Assembly: GCF_013761175.1 (NCBI RefSeq)
Contig: NZ_JACDUR010000002.1
Span: 688,816-752,815 of the forward strand
Direction of reading: 5' to 3'
DNA: 64,000 nt
From: Nonomuraea soli
Lineage (GTDB): Bacteria > Actinomycetota > Actinomycetes > Streptosporangiales > Streptosporangiaceae
Shown here piece by piece: positions 7,887 through 16,128 of the stretch (its first letter is position 1; every line of letters begins with the position of its first letter). Both the position numbers and the translations under genes were made by a program. The notes below the pieces were generated by a model. It was not told the DNA's origin and did no database searches. It saw nothing but the letters and a program-made list of their open reading frames with translations.

Positions 7887-8726
7887 GCCACCAGCGACGT
7901 GGGCAGCCAGACCGTCGCCACGGTCGAGCGCGCCGCCGACGTCCTCGTCCTGTTCGCCGAGTCCGGAGCGCTCACGCTCGGCGTCACGGAGATCGCCGAG
8001 AGCCTGGGCATGTCCAAGGCGGCCGTGCACCGGGTCCTGGCCTCGCTACGGACCAGGGGACTGGTGGAGCTCGACGAGGAGAGCAGGCGCTACTCCCTCG
8101 GGCTGACGGCGATGCGGCTCGGACTGGCCTACCTCGACCGGATCGACGTGCGGCGGCTGGCCGCGCCCGAGCTCATCGACCTGAGCAGGCGCACCCACGA
8201 GACGGCGACGCTGTCCATCCGCACCGGCGACACCAGGGTCTACATCGACCAGGTGACGCCCCAGCGCGAGGTGATCATGTCCGTGTCGCTCGGCGTGCCG
8301 TACCCCCTGCACGCCGGCGGGTCGTCCAAGGCCTTCCTGGCCTTCCTGGCCGAGGACGAGATCGCCGACTACCTGCGCAACCCCCTCGTCCCCATGACCG
8401 CCTCGACGGTCACCGACCACGACAGGCTGCTGACCGAACTGGCGCTCATCCGGCGCCGCGGCTACGCCATGTCCATCTCGGAACGGCAGAGCGGAGCCGC
8501 CTCCGTCGCCGCCCCGATCCTCGACCACCATGGCCGGCCCGCCGCCGTCGTCAGCGTCTGCGGCCCGGCGGAACGTTTCATCGGAGAGGCCGACGCGTGC
8601 GCGGCCGCGCTCCTGGAGGCCTCGGACAGGCTCTCCGCCCAGCTCGGTTTTCGAAAGGAATCCCCTGATGCACCGCTACGACCTGCTCGTCAAGGGCGGG
8701 CTGATCGTCCTTCCCTATCACGGTGA
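7839..8726 (+). CDS. IclR-family transcriptional regulator
   Basis: A 295-residue IclR regulator. The winged helix-turn-helix spans about residues 22-80 (TVERAADVLVLFAESGALTL, ITE/IAESLGMSKAAVHRVL). The effector-binding domain follows, with the family blocks VTPQREVIMSVSLGVPYPLHAGGSSKAFLA, GYAMSISERQSGAASVAAPI and a conserved cysteine in VSVCGPAERF. The N-terminus is unusual: four 12-base units each begin with ATG or GTG and encode repeated PANV, giving four in-frame potential starts. The last 59 bases overlap the hydantoinase gene, which explains the atypical C-terminal tail. It is the natural candidate to control the surrounding catabolic genes. Confidence 0.92.
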   Translation: MPANVPANVPANVPERATSDVGSQTVATVERAADVLVLFAESGALTLGVTEIAESLGMSKAAVHRVLASLRTRGLVELDEESRRYSLGLTAMRLGLAYLDRIDVRRLAAPELIDLSRRTHETATLSIRTGDTRVYIDQVTPQREVIMSVSLGVPYPLHAGGSSKAFLAFLAEDEIADYLRNPLVPMTASTVTDHDRLLTELALIRRRGYAMSISERQSGAASVAAPILDHHGRPAAVVSVCGPAERFIGEADACAAALLEASDRLSAQLGFRKESPDAPLRPARQGRADRPSLSR

Positions 8727-10107
8727 GATCCGCGCGGACCTGGCCGTGTCCGGCGGCAAGGTCGCCGCCATCGCCACGGAGATCCCCGCCGCCGAGGCCG
8801 CCGAGGTCATCGACGCCACCGGCAAGATCGTGCTCCCGGGCGCCGTCGACGCGCACTTCCACATCGGCATCTACCGCGACATGGCGCTGGACGCCTTCGA
8901 GGAGACCCGCTCGTCGCTGGTCGGCGGGGCCACGACGGTCCTGACGTACTTCCGCACCGGTCAGCACTACCTCGACAGGACCGGGCCGTACAAGCAGATC
9001 TTCCCCGAGGTGCTCGACGCGGTGGCCGGGCGCTGCTTCACCGACTACGGCTTCCACCTGGCGCCGATGACGGTCGAGCAGATCGGCGAGATCCCGCAGC
9101 TCGTGGAGGAGCACGGGATCACCTCCTACAAGTACTACATGTTCTACAAGGGCTTCGACCTGGCGGCCAACAGCCGCGACGCGCAGGCCTTCACCATGGG
9201 CGACGAGTACGACCTCGGCCACCTCTTCCTGATCATGGAACAGCTCGCCGCGGTCCAGGCCGCCCGTCCCGACGTACGGCTGTCGCTGTCGTTGCACTGC
9301 GAGCAGTCGGAGCTGATGCGGGTCTTCATCGACCGGGTGCAGCGCGGCGGCGCCCCGCAGAACCTGCGCGCCTACAGCGAGGGCCGTCCGCCGCTGACCG
9401 AGCGGGTGGCGATCGCCGAGGCGACCACGCTGGCCAGCCACACCGGCACCAACCTCAACCTGCTCCACCTGTCGAGCGCCGACGCGCTGGGGGCCGCGGC
9501 CACCGCTCGCGACCTGTACGGCCACGTCGACATGCGGTTCGAGACCACGCTGCACCACCTGTGCCTGGACCACGACGAGCTGGACGCGCGTGGCGGGCTG
9601 GGCGGCAAGGTCAACCCGCCGATCCGCACCCGCGAGCACAACGAGGCGTTGTGGCGAGGCGTGCGCGACGGCGTGGTGGGCTGGGTGGCCTCCGACCACG
9701 CCTGCTGCATGGAGGAGCACAAGGGCGACCAGCTGTGGCCCGCCCGGCCAGGATTCGGCGGCACGGCCCTGCTCTACCCCGTGCTGGTCTCCGAGGGCCA
9801 CCTGCGCCGGGGCATCCCGCTCACCAGGATCGCCGAGGTGGCTTCGGCCAACCCGGCCAAGGCCTACAACCTGTGGGGCCGCAAGGGCAGCCTGGCGGTC
9901 GGCTTCGACGCCGACCTGACCGTGGTCGACCCGGAGCTGACCAGGACCGTCACCACCGACCTGCTGCTGTCGGCGCAGGACCACTGTCCCTTCGAGGGCG
10001 CCGAGGTCACCGGCTGGCCGGTGGCGACCGTGGTCGGCGGACGGATCGCCTATCGGGACGGCGAGGTGGTCGGCGAGCCCGCGGGGGCCTATCTCCAGCG
10101 CAACTGA
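8668..10107 (+). CDS. Dihydropyrimidinase / hydantoinase-family cyclic amidohydrolase
   Basis: A 479-residue metal-dependent amidohydrolase expected to open a cyclic amide ring (hydantoin, dihydropyrimidine, allantoin or imide). The binuclear metal site is complete: H63 and H65 in DAHFH, carboxylatable K155 in TSYKYYMF, H210 in LSLHCEQ, H267 in LLHLSS and D343 in ASDHAC. N- and C-terminal strands form the usual small beta-sandwich (LLVKGGLIVLPYHG; GFDADLTVVDPE). The start has AAAGGAA seven bases before ATG 8668 and lies inside the end of iclR. With the HyuAB and carbamoylase-like genes downstream, hydantoin-type or cyclic-imide breakdown is likely. The exact substrate is open. Confidence 0.9.
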   Translation: MHRYDLLVKGGLIVLPYHGEIRADLAVSGGKVAAIATEIPAAEAAEVIDATGKIVLPGAVDAHFHIGIYRDMALDAFEETRSSLVGGATTVLTYFRTGQHYLDRTGPYKQIFPEVLDAVAGRCFTDYGFHLAPMTVEQIGEIPQLVEEHGITSYKYYMFYKGFDLAANSRDAQAFTMGDEYDLGHLFLIMEQLAAVQAARPDVRLSLSLHCEQSELMRVFIDRVQRGGAPQNLRAYSEGRPPLTERVAIAEATTLASHTGTNLNLLHLSSADALGAAATARDLYGHVDMRFETTLHHLCLDHDELDARGGLGGKVNPPIRTREHNEALWRGVRDGVVGWVASDHACCMEEHKGDQLWPARPGFGGTALLYPVLVSEGHLRRGIPLTRIAEVASANPAKAYNLWGRKGSLAVGFDADLTVVDPELTRTVTTDLLLSAQDHCPFEGAEVTGWPVATVVGGRIAYRDGEVVGEPAGAYLQRN

Positions 10108-10125
10108 GCCGAAACGTCTGACCTA

Positions 10126-10185
10126 TTGACAGTGCAGGAGAGGCGGGGCCACCATGCTGAAACGGCGTTCCTGTAAGCGGAACGC
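10126..10185 (+). promoter_or_regulatory. Promoter and inverted repeats before the ABC importer
   Basis: A good -35 box TTGACA lies at 10126-10131, followed by only a weak -10. Downstream is TGAAACGGCGTTCCT at 10158-10172, a degenerate copy of GGAAAC-N3-GTTTCC. It overlaps a second palindrome, GCGTTCC-N7-GGAACGC, at 10165-10185. The position just after the predicted start site fits a repressor operator. It also argues against ATG 10154 as the start codon of the next gene. Confidence 0.45.
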
Positions 10186-10207
10186 TGACTGGGATTGGAG
10201 GCCCGGC

Positions 10208-11398
10208 GTGCACAAGTCAACTGTCGGAATCGTGGTGCTGTCGGTCGCTGTCGCCTTGACCGCGACCGGCTGCTCCGGCAAGGAAGCCGGGGGCAAGCCC
10301 CCGATAAAGATCGGCATCATCGGGCCGATGAGCGGGCCGCTGGCCGTCCTGGGCATCTCCCAGCAGAACTCCATCCAGGTGGAGATCGACCGGTTGAACG
10401 CGGCGGGCGGCATCGACGGAGCCCAGCTCCAGCTGGTCACCCGCGACAGCGGCCTCGACCCGGGCAAGGCCGTGCAGGCGGCCACGGAACTGGCCGGGGA
10501 CCAGCAGATCAAGCTGGTCGTCGGACCGTCGCTCACCGCCTTCTACAACGCCGCCAAGGGCGTCTTCGAGCAGAACAAGAAGATCAACTGCCAGCCCGGC
10601 GTCGCCTCGGGCAGCTTCGCCGAGCTCGGCTACGGCTTCCGGTCGCAGGACGCCACCGAACTCGACGTCGCCAAGGCCCTGGGCTACCTCAAGAGCAAGG
10701 GCGCCAAGAACGTCGGCCTGATCTACGAGGGCGACGACACCGGCAAGTCGGTCGACGCCATCCTCGCCAAGGAGGCCGCCGGAGCCGGGCTGACCTACCT
10801 CGGCTTCCAGTCCACCCGGCCCGACGACCAGAGCCACAGCGCCTACATGGACGCCTTCAAGGACGCCGAGGCGATCTTCTACTCCAGCAACGTCGGCGGC
10901 GCCAAGACGCTGGCCGCCGCCGGGGCCGCGGGCTACAAGGGCATCCTCATCGGGGCGGGCTCCGGCGCGCAGAACATCTCCTTCATCGAAGGAGCCGGCG
11001 ACGCCGCCCGAGGCATCGTCTTCCCCGCGCCGAACTACCAGTACCCCACGCGCGACCGCGAGCAGTGGCGCCCCGGCTACCGCAAGCACATCGAGGCCGT
11101 GGAGCAGAAGTACGGCGTCAACACCGGCCCCAAGACCGGCGCGACCTCGCCCAAGGGCACCGCCCTGGCGGCCGACTGCGTCTTCGCCTACGCCGAGGCG
11201 GTCAAGGCGGCGGGCGGCACCGACCCCGACAAGGTCGCCGCCGCCATGGAGAAGCTGGACCTGGCCGCCGACACCACCCCGTCCGGCAACGCGATCAAGC
11301 CGGGCCAGGCCCACGAGTTCTACGGCGAGCAGGACATCCGGCTCTACCAGTGGGACAAGGACGACAAGGGCTGGTTCACCCGCGAACTGCCCAACTGA
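10208..11398 (+). CDS. Branched-chain-type ABC transporter substrate-binding lipoprotein
   Basis: A 396-residue type I periplasmic-binding protein (LivK/amide-binding type). GTG 10208, preceded by GGAG, gives a compact lipoprotein signal ending in the lipobox LTATGC with the lipidated cysteine near residue 22. ATG 10154 would add 18 hydrophilic residues and run through the operator region. The mature domain starts IKIGIIGPMSGPLAVLG and contains VGPSLTAFYNAAKGVFEQ, typical of binding proteins for amino acids, amides, urea or aromatic acids. It is followed by LivH, LivMG and LivF in one operon. The ligand is probably the amide or acid degraded by the neighbouring enzymes. Confidence 0.92.
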   Translation: MHKSTVGIVVLSVAVALTATGCSGKEAGGKPPIKIGIIGPMSGPLAVLGISQQNSIQVEIDRLNAAGGIDGAQLQLVTRDSGLDPGKAVQAATELAGDQQIKLVVGPSLTAFYNAAKGVFEQNKKINCQPGVASGSFAELGYGFRSQDATELDVAKALGYLKSKGAKNVGLIYEGDDTGKSVDAILAKEAAGAGLTYLGFQSTRPDDQSHSAYMDAFKDAEAIFYSSNVGGAKTLAAAGAAGYKGILIGAGSGAQNISFIEGAGDAARGIVFPAPNYQYPTRDREQWRPGYRKHIEAVEQKYGVNTGPKTGATSPKGTALAADCVFAYAEAVKAAGGTDPDKVAAAMEKLDLAADTTPSGNAIKPGQAHEFYGEQDIRLYQWDKDDKGWFTRELPN

Positions 11399-11413
11399 GC
11401 AGGAGCACGGCCG

Positions 11414-12283
11414 ATGACCTTGCAGGCCTGGATCGACGGTGTCTTCACCGGCTCGATCTACGCGCTGGTGGCACTGAGCCTGGCGATCGTCTACCAGCCC
11501 ACCAGAGTGATGAACTTCGCCCAGGGCGAGGCGCTGATCCTCGGCGCGGTCGTGGGCTACCAGGTGATCAGCCTGGGCAAGCTGGGGTGGGTGGTGGCCA
11601 TCCTGGCCACCCTCGCCCTGGCGACCCTGATGGGCGTGCTGTCGGAGCGCATGATCATGCTCCCGGTGCGCCTGTCGGGCTCGCGCTTCGCCTGGATCGT
11701 GGCGACCCTCGCCGCGGCGCTGATCTTCCAGTCGATCTTCACGCTCGGCTACCGCGACGTCGACGCGCTGCGCCCGGCGCCGATGGCCGAGGGCGGCTTC
11801 ACCCTCGCGGGCGAGCAGGTGTCGTGGCAGATCGTGCTCACCGTCGCCATCGCCCTGGCGGTCATGGCCGGCTACGACCTGCTCCTGCGCCGCAGCACCT
11901 ACGGCCGGGCCATCCGGGCGGCCTCGCACAACCCCGGCACCGCTGTGCTGATGGGCATCCCCGTGCAGCGCATCATCGTGCTGAGCTTCGTGGTCGCCAC
12001 GGTGCTGTCGGCTCTGGCGGGGCTGCTGGCCGCGCCGGTGCTGTTCATCGGGCCCGCCGCGGGCCTGATCTTCACGATCAAGGGCTTCACCGCCGCCGTC
12101 ATCGGCGGGGTCGGCTCGCCGCGCGGCGCGCTGGCCGGAGGTCTCATCGTCGGCGTGCTCGACTCGGTGGTCCGCACGGAGATCAACGCGACGGCCGGGA
12201 ACCTGGTGGTCTTCGGCCTTCTCGCGTTGATCCTGCTCGTCTATCCGTCGGGTCTGTTCGGCAAGCCGATGGAGGCGCACTGA
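11414..12283 (+). CDS. Branched-chain-type ABC transporter permease (LivH-like)
   Basis: A 289-residue inner-membrane permease with about eight hydrophobic helices. Family marks are the opening GVFTGSIYALVALSLAIVYQPTRVMNFAQGE and the cytoplasmic coupling motif RAASHNPGTAVLMGIPVQRI, where the EAA-like loop meets the ATPase. It begins 15 bases after the binding-protein stop and ends in a TGATG overlap with the next gene. It should pair with the membrane half of the LivM-LivG fusion to form the import channel. Confidence 0.93.
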   Translation: MTLQAWIDGVFTGSIYALVALSLAIVYQPTRVMNFAQGEALILGAVVGYQVISLGKLGWVVAILATLALATLMGVLSERMIMLPVRLSGSRFAWIVATLAAALIFQSIFTLGYRDVDALRPAPMAEGGFTLAGEQVSWQIVLTVAIALAVMAGYDLLLRRSTYGRAIRAASHNPGTAVLMGIPVQRIIVLSFVVATVLSALAGLLAAPVLFIGPAAGLIFTIKGFTAAVIGGVGSPRGALAGGLIVGVLDSVVRTEINATAGNLVVFGLLALILLVYPSGLFGKPMEAH

Positions 12284-14085
12284 TGTCCAGACCGCTCACG
12301 GCCGCGAGCGCCGCCACCGCCGTCACGACCGCCGCCGTCGTGGCGCTGCTGCTCGCCTGGCCGTTCATCACCGACTTCTACAGCTACAACGCGCAGTACT
12401 ACGACGGCCTGGTCGCCTCGGCCGCCATCGCCGCCGTGCTGACCATCTCGCTCAACCTCGCCATGGGCTACGGCGGCATGCTGTCCATGGCCCACACCGG
12501 CCTGCAACTGCTCGGCGGGTACGGCACGGCCTTCGTCGCGGTCAAGGCCGGGCTGCCCTGGCCGGTGGGCCTGGGCCTGGCCGTCGTCCTGTCCGCCGTG
12601 CTGTCGGCGCTGCTGCTCCTGGTCAGCCTGCGCGCCACCTACCTGTACTTCGGCATGATCACGCTCGCGGCCAACCTGATCGTCATCGAGATCGGCCGCG
12701 AGTGGGACGACGTCACCGGCGGGATCAACGGCATCACCGGCATCGATCCCGGCATGGCCAAGCGGGCCTTCTACTACGTGGTCGTCGCCGCGCTGATCGT
12801 CGCCTACCTGGTGCAGCGCAACTTCGTGCGCAGCTCGGCGGGGCGCGCCGCGATGGCGGTGCGCGAGAGCCCGGAATCGGCCTCGGCCATGGGCATCCGC
12901 CCCGCCACCACCAAGCTGCTGACCTTCAGCGTGGCGGGCGGGCTGGCGGGGCTGTCCGGCGGGTTGTACGCGTTGCAGCTCGGCTTCATCAACCCCGACG
13001 TCGGGCTGCTGGACAACGGCCTGGTGTTCTTCGTCGGGCTGTTCCTCGGCGGCATCGGCACGCTCGCCGGGCCGCTCCTCGGGGTGGCGTTCATCACGGT
13101 GATCGTGGAGCTGGGCAAGGACCACGCCCGCTACACGACGCTGATCCTCGGGGTGGCGCTGCTGGTGTCGATGATGGTGATCCCGCGCGGCATCGTGGGC
13201 ACCTGGCAGGCCTCCCGTTTCGGCCGCCCCAAGGCCGCGCCCGATGCCGGGGGCGATCCGGAGACCTCGCAGGTGCCCGCCTCCGTCGGCTCCGGCGATC
13301 GGCCCCCTGACCGCGATGTTCCCGCTCTGGAAGGGCGCGGCCTGGTCAAGCACTTCGGCGGGGTGCGCGCCCTGGACGGCGTCGACATCGCCGTCCAGGC
13401 CGGCACCGTCCACGGCGTCATCGGCCCCAACGGGTCGGGCAAGTCCACCCTGGTCTCGTGCCTGACCCGGTTTTACCGCGCCGACGAGGGCGAGGTGCTG
13501 ATCTTCGGCGAGCCGGCCCCCGCCGCCTCCTGGGCGGTGCCGGGCGCGGGGGTCACCCGCGTCTTCCAGGTGCCGCACCTGTTCGAGCGGCAGAGCGTGC
13601 TGGACAACGTGCTCACCGGCATCCGCACGCCGTACTCCTGGGTCTCCGCCGTCCTGCGCCTGCCGTCCTGCCTGCGCGCCGAGCGGGAGGCGCGGGCCTT
13701 CGCCACGGAGTTGCTGGCCTTCGCCGGCCTGGCCGCCCGCGCCTCCTTCCCCGCGGACTCCCTGTCGCACGGGCAGAAGCGGCTGCTGGAGGTCGTGCGC
13801 GCGGTGGCGACGCGGCCACGGGTCCTGATCCTCGACGAACCCGCCACGGGCCTGGTCCCGGGCGAGATCGACGCGCTGGCCAGGTTGTGCGCCGCGCTGC
13901 GCGAGCGCGGCCTGGCCGTCGTGCTGATCGAGCACAACGTGGAGTTCGTCATGAAGGTGTGCGACGAGGTCACGGTGATCGAGACCGGTCGCGTGATCGC
14001 GCGTGGCGCTCCCGCCCAGGTCCGCGCCGATCCCGCCGTGCTGGCCGCCTATCTCGGACGGCCCGACCTCGTGGAGAGCTCATGA
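12283..14085 (+). CDS. Fused branched-chain-type permease (LivM) and ATPase (LivG)
   Basis: A 600-residue natural fusion. Residues 1 to about 310 are a LivM-type permease (GYGGMLSMAHTGLQLLGGYG, VRESPESASAMGIRPATTK). A Pro/Gly/Asp-rich linker of roughly 40 residues follows. From about 350 to 600 comes a LivG-type ATPase with Walker A GPNGSGKST (381-389), signature LSHGQKR (about 496), Walker B VLILDEP (about 513) and H-loop IEHN. There is no stop or frameshift between the two halves. LivG normally is a separate protein, but LivM-LivG fusions occur in actinobacteria. The upstream overlap is TGATG and the downstream overlap ATGA. Confidence 0.93.
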   Translation: MSRPLTAASAATAVTTAAVVALLLAWPFITDFYSYNAQYYDGLVASAAIAAVLTISLNLAMGYGGMLSMAHTGLQLLGGYGTAFVAVKAGLPWPVGLGLAVVLSAVLSALLLLVSLRATYLYFGMITLAANLIVIEIGREWDDVTGGINGITGIDPGMAKRAFYYVVVAALIVAYLVQRNFVRSSAGRAAMAVRESPESASAMGIRPATTKLLTFSVAGGLAGLSGGLYALQLGFINPDVGLLDNGLVFFVGLFLGGIGTLAGPLLGVAFITVIVELGKDHARYTTLILGVALLVSMMVIPRGIVGTWQASRFGRPKAAPDAGGDPETSQVPASVGSGDRPPDRDVPALEGRGLVKHFGGVRALDGVDIAVQAGTVHGVIGPNGSGKSTLVSCLTRFYRADEGEVLIFGEPAPAASWAVPGAGVTRVFQVPHLFERQSVLDNVLTGIRTPYSWVSAVLRLPSCLRAEREARAFATELLAFAGLAARASFPADSLSHGQKRLLEVVRAVATRPRVLILDEPATGLVPGEIDALARLCAALRERGLAVVLIEHNVEFVMKVCDEVTVIETGRVIARGAPAQVRADPAVLAAYLGRPDLVESS

Positions 14086-14819
14086 GCCTGCTGGAGATCA
14101 CCGCCCTGTCCGCCGGGTACGGAGGCGTCCAGGCCCTGTTCGGCGTGGAGCTCACCGTGGGCGAGGGCGAGTTCGTGGCCCTGCTCGGGCCCAACGGCGC
14201 GGGCAAGTCGACCACGCTGCGTGTCCTGTCGGGCCTGATCAAGCCGTCGGCGGGCCGGGTGCTGCTCGGCGGCGAGGACATCACGACGAAGCCGGGCTGG
14301 CGGCGCACCGGGCTCGGCCTGGGCCACGTGCCCGAGGGACGGCAGGTCTTCCCCGATCACACGGTCCTGGAGAACCTGCAGCTCGGCGCCTTCGTGCACC
14401 GCCGCTCGCGCACGAGGCGCCAGGAGCTGCTCGACGAGGTGCTCGCGCTCTTCCCCCGCCTGGACGAGCGGCGCGAGCAGCTCGCCGGGACGTTGTCGGG
14501 GGGCGAGGCCCAGATGCTCGCCGTCGGCCGCGCCCTGATGTCCGCGCCGCGGCTGCTCGTGCTCGACGAGCCCTCGCTGGGGCTGGCCCCGCTGAAGGTG
14601 GCTGAGCTGTTCGGCTACATCAAGCGGCTGCACACCGAGCGGGGCCTGTCCGTCCTGCTGGTGGAGCAGCAGGCGGCGACCGCGCTCAACCTGGCCGACC
14701 GCGCCTACGTCCTGGAGCGCGGCCGGGTGGCGATCTCGGGCACGTCGGACGCGGTGCGGAAGGACCCCCGGGTTCAGGCCGTCTATCTCGGCGGCGAGAT
14801 CTCCCCGGCCACCGGCTGA
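14082..14819 (+). CDS. Branched-chain-type ABC transporter ATPase (LivF-like)
   Basis: A 245-residue ATPase with Walker A GPNGAGKST (36-44), Q-loop in LGHVPEGRQVFPDHTV, signature LSGGEAQ (139-145), Walker B LLVLDEPSLGLAP and H-switch VEQQ. The PEGRQVFP block is typical of LivF rather than LivG. ATG 14082 overlaps the preceding stop (ATGA). It is the last gene of the importer operon; a strong hairpin follows 17 bases after its stop. Confidence 0.94.
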   Translation: MSLLEITALSAGYGGVQALFGVELTVGEGEFVALLGPNGAGKSTTLRVLSGLIKPSAGRVLLGGEDITTKPGWRRTGLGLGHVPEGRQVFPDHTVLENLQLGAFVHRRSRTRRQELLDEVLALFPRLDERREQLAGTLSGGEAQMLAVGRALMSAPRLLVLDEPSLGLAPLKVAELFGYIKRLHTERGLSVLLVEQQAATALNLADRAYVLERGRVAISGTSDAVRKDPRVQAVYLGGEISPATG

Positions 14820-14836
14820 CACCCGGTTGAAAGCGC

Positions 14837-14871
14837 CGATGGGCCCCTGGTCGTCGACCAGGGGCCCATCG
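14837..14871. terminator. Bidirectional terminator hairpin
   Basis: The arms CGATGGGCCCCTGGTCG (14837-14853) and CGACCAGGGGCCCATCG (14855-14871) are perfect complements around one central base. It lies between the convergent livF and bicupin genes. No long T-tract is present on either side, as is common for actinomycete terminators. Confidence 0.85.
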
Positions 14872-14886
14872 TTGTGCGCTGCGGGG

Positions 14887-16128
14887 TTACATGCCGTCGC
14901 CATCCCAGCGGCCGCGCGAGCGGCTGCGGACCGGGATGCTGGAGACGATCGGCGCGGGGATGGCGTCGCCGGGCTTCCAGGACCTGCCGCGTCCCCAGTT
15001 GTGCGCGTGGGCGTCGGTGCGCTCGTCGGGGTGCTCCAGGTCGCGCGGGTCGGTGCCCCAGTCGTGGTCGTGCCCGGGGCCGTGGGAGTGGCCGTGGTCA
15101 TGAGAGTGGCCGTGGTCATGAGAGTGGTCGTGGTCGCCGTGGCCGCCCTGCAGGCGGGCGGCGTCCATGGCCTTGGCGATGGCGATCAGGCTCTTGTCCG
15201 TGCCCATGCCGTGCTGCACGTACTCGTCGTCGGGCTGGCCCTGCTCGTGCTGGAAACGCCACGCGGCGGCCAGGTCCTCCAGGTCGCGCTCGCTGCGCCA
15301 GGTCGGCCGGGAGGCCAGGTCGTGGGTCGACTGCGACCAGCGCATGCGCCCGCCGTTCGGCCCGTAGTTGACCGCCTCGCCGCCCCAGCGCACCCACTCG
15401 TTCTGGGTGTACCAGTTGTGCAGCTCGCCGTCGGAGCGCAGCAGCCAGGTGGCGCCGCCCTCCATGGTGGTGAAGTGGCCGTGCTTGACGCGGGCGGGAC
15501 GGAAGAAGTAGGTGCCCAGGTCGAGGGTGCCGAAGTTGTACTCCATGTGCCCCTGGACGGTGTAGGCCTCCTCGTAGCAGGGGTGGTGGGCCAGGCGGTG
15601 GTCGGCCCAGCCCTCCTGGGCGTGCACGAGGCGGGTGTAGAAGCCGGTCACCGGGTCCACGTGGAGGTACTTGATGAAGAGCCCGGGCATGGGGCCGGGG
15701 TTGGGCACGGCGTCCCACCTCATCGCGTCGCTGTCGATCACGATGATCTCCTCGCGGGCGTTGTCCCAGCGGGCGGCTCCCAGGTCGAATCCGGCGTCGC
15801 CGAACTCCCGGTAGTGCAGGATCCGCGTGCCCTCGGCGAAGGTGATGGCCTCGGTGGGCACGCCCTTGGGCGCGTGGACGTAGCCGCCCTTGCCGATGCT
15901 CCGCCCGCCGTACGTCATGGAGCCTTCGAGCACGTAGTACTCGGTGTTGGCGTGGTGCACGCCGGGACCGCGACCCCAGTCGGTGTGGAAGTCGATGCGC
16001 AGCGAGGAGGAGCCGTCCTCCTCGTCCACCGACAGCCGCCGCTCGCTGGCGCGGCCCTCACCGGCGACGAGTTCGGCGCCGTGCCAGATGTAGTCGTCTT
16101 CCTGGATCAGTTCAACGTGGGGGCGCAT
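14887..16128 (-). CDS. Bicupin protein with histidine-rich C-terminal tail
   Basis: A 413-residue protein with two cupin-like barrels. The first (about residues 50-115) has HHANTEYYVLEGSMTYGG. The second (about 165-240) has HHPCYEEAYTVQGHMEYNFG and VKHGHFTTMEGGATWLLRSDG. At about residues 326-352 comes a tail with 12 histidines in 27 residues, mostly HDHGHSHD repeats, encoded by 18-base DNA repeats. Such tails bind or store transition metals. The start at ATG 16128 overlaps the acyl-CoA synthetase stop by 17 bases, so the two are co-expressed. Cupins here could be a ring-cleaving dioxygenase or an isomerase, or a sensor; I cannot tell which. Confidence 0.82.
   Translation of the reverse strand: MRPHVELIQEDDYIWHGAELVAGEGRASERRLSVDEEDGSSSLRIDFHTDWGRGPGVHHANTEYYVLEGSMTYGGRSIGKGGYVHAPKGVPTEAITFAEGTRILHYREFGDAGFDLGAARWDNAREEIIVIDSDAMRWDAVPNPGPMPGLFIKYLHVDPVTGFYTRLVHAQEGWADHRLAHHPCYEEAYTVQGHMEYNFGTLDLGTYFFRPARVKHGHFTTMEGGATWLLRSDGELHNWYTQNEWVRWGGEAVNYGPNGGRMRWSQSTHDLASRPTWRSERDLEDLAAAWRFQHEQGQPDDEYVQHGMGTDKSLIAIAKAMDAARLQGGHGDHDHSHDHGHSHDHGHSHGPGHDHDWGTDPRDLEHPDERTDAHAHNWGRGRSWKPGDAIPAPIVSSIPVRSRSRGRWDGDGM
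15085..15135 (-). repeat. 18-base tandem repeats coding for the His-rich tail
   Basis: GAGTGGCCGTGGTCAT recurs at an 18-base period (from 15085 and 15103) with a third, diverged copy from about 15121. On the coding strand each unit gives HDHGHS. Unit gain or loss would keep the frame and change histidine number. Confidence 0.7.

Noticed and set aside
10154..10207. ATG 10154 as the start of the binding lipoprotein
   Set aside because: It adds a charged stretch before a complete lipoprotein signal and runs through two inverted repeats; GTG 10208 has its own GGAG and gives a normal 22-residue signal.
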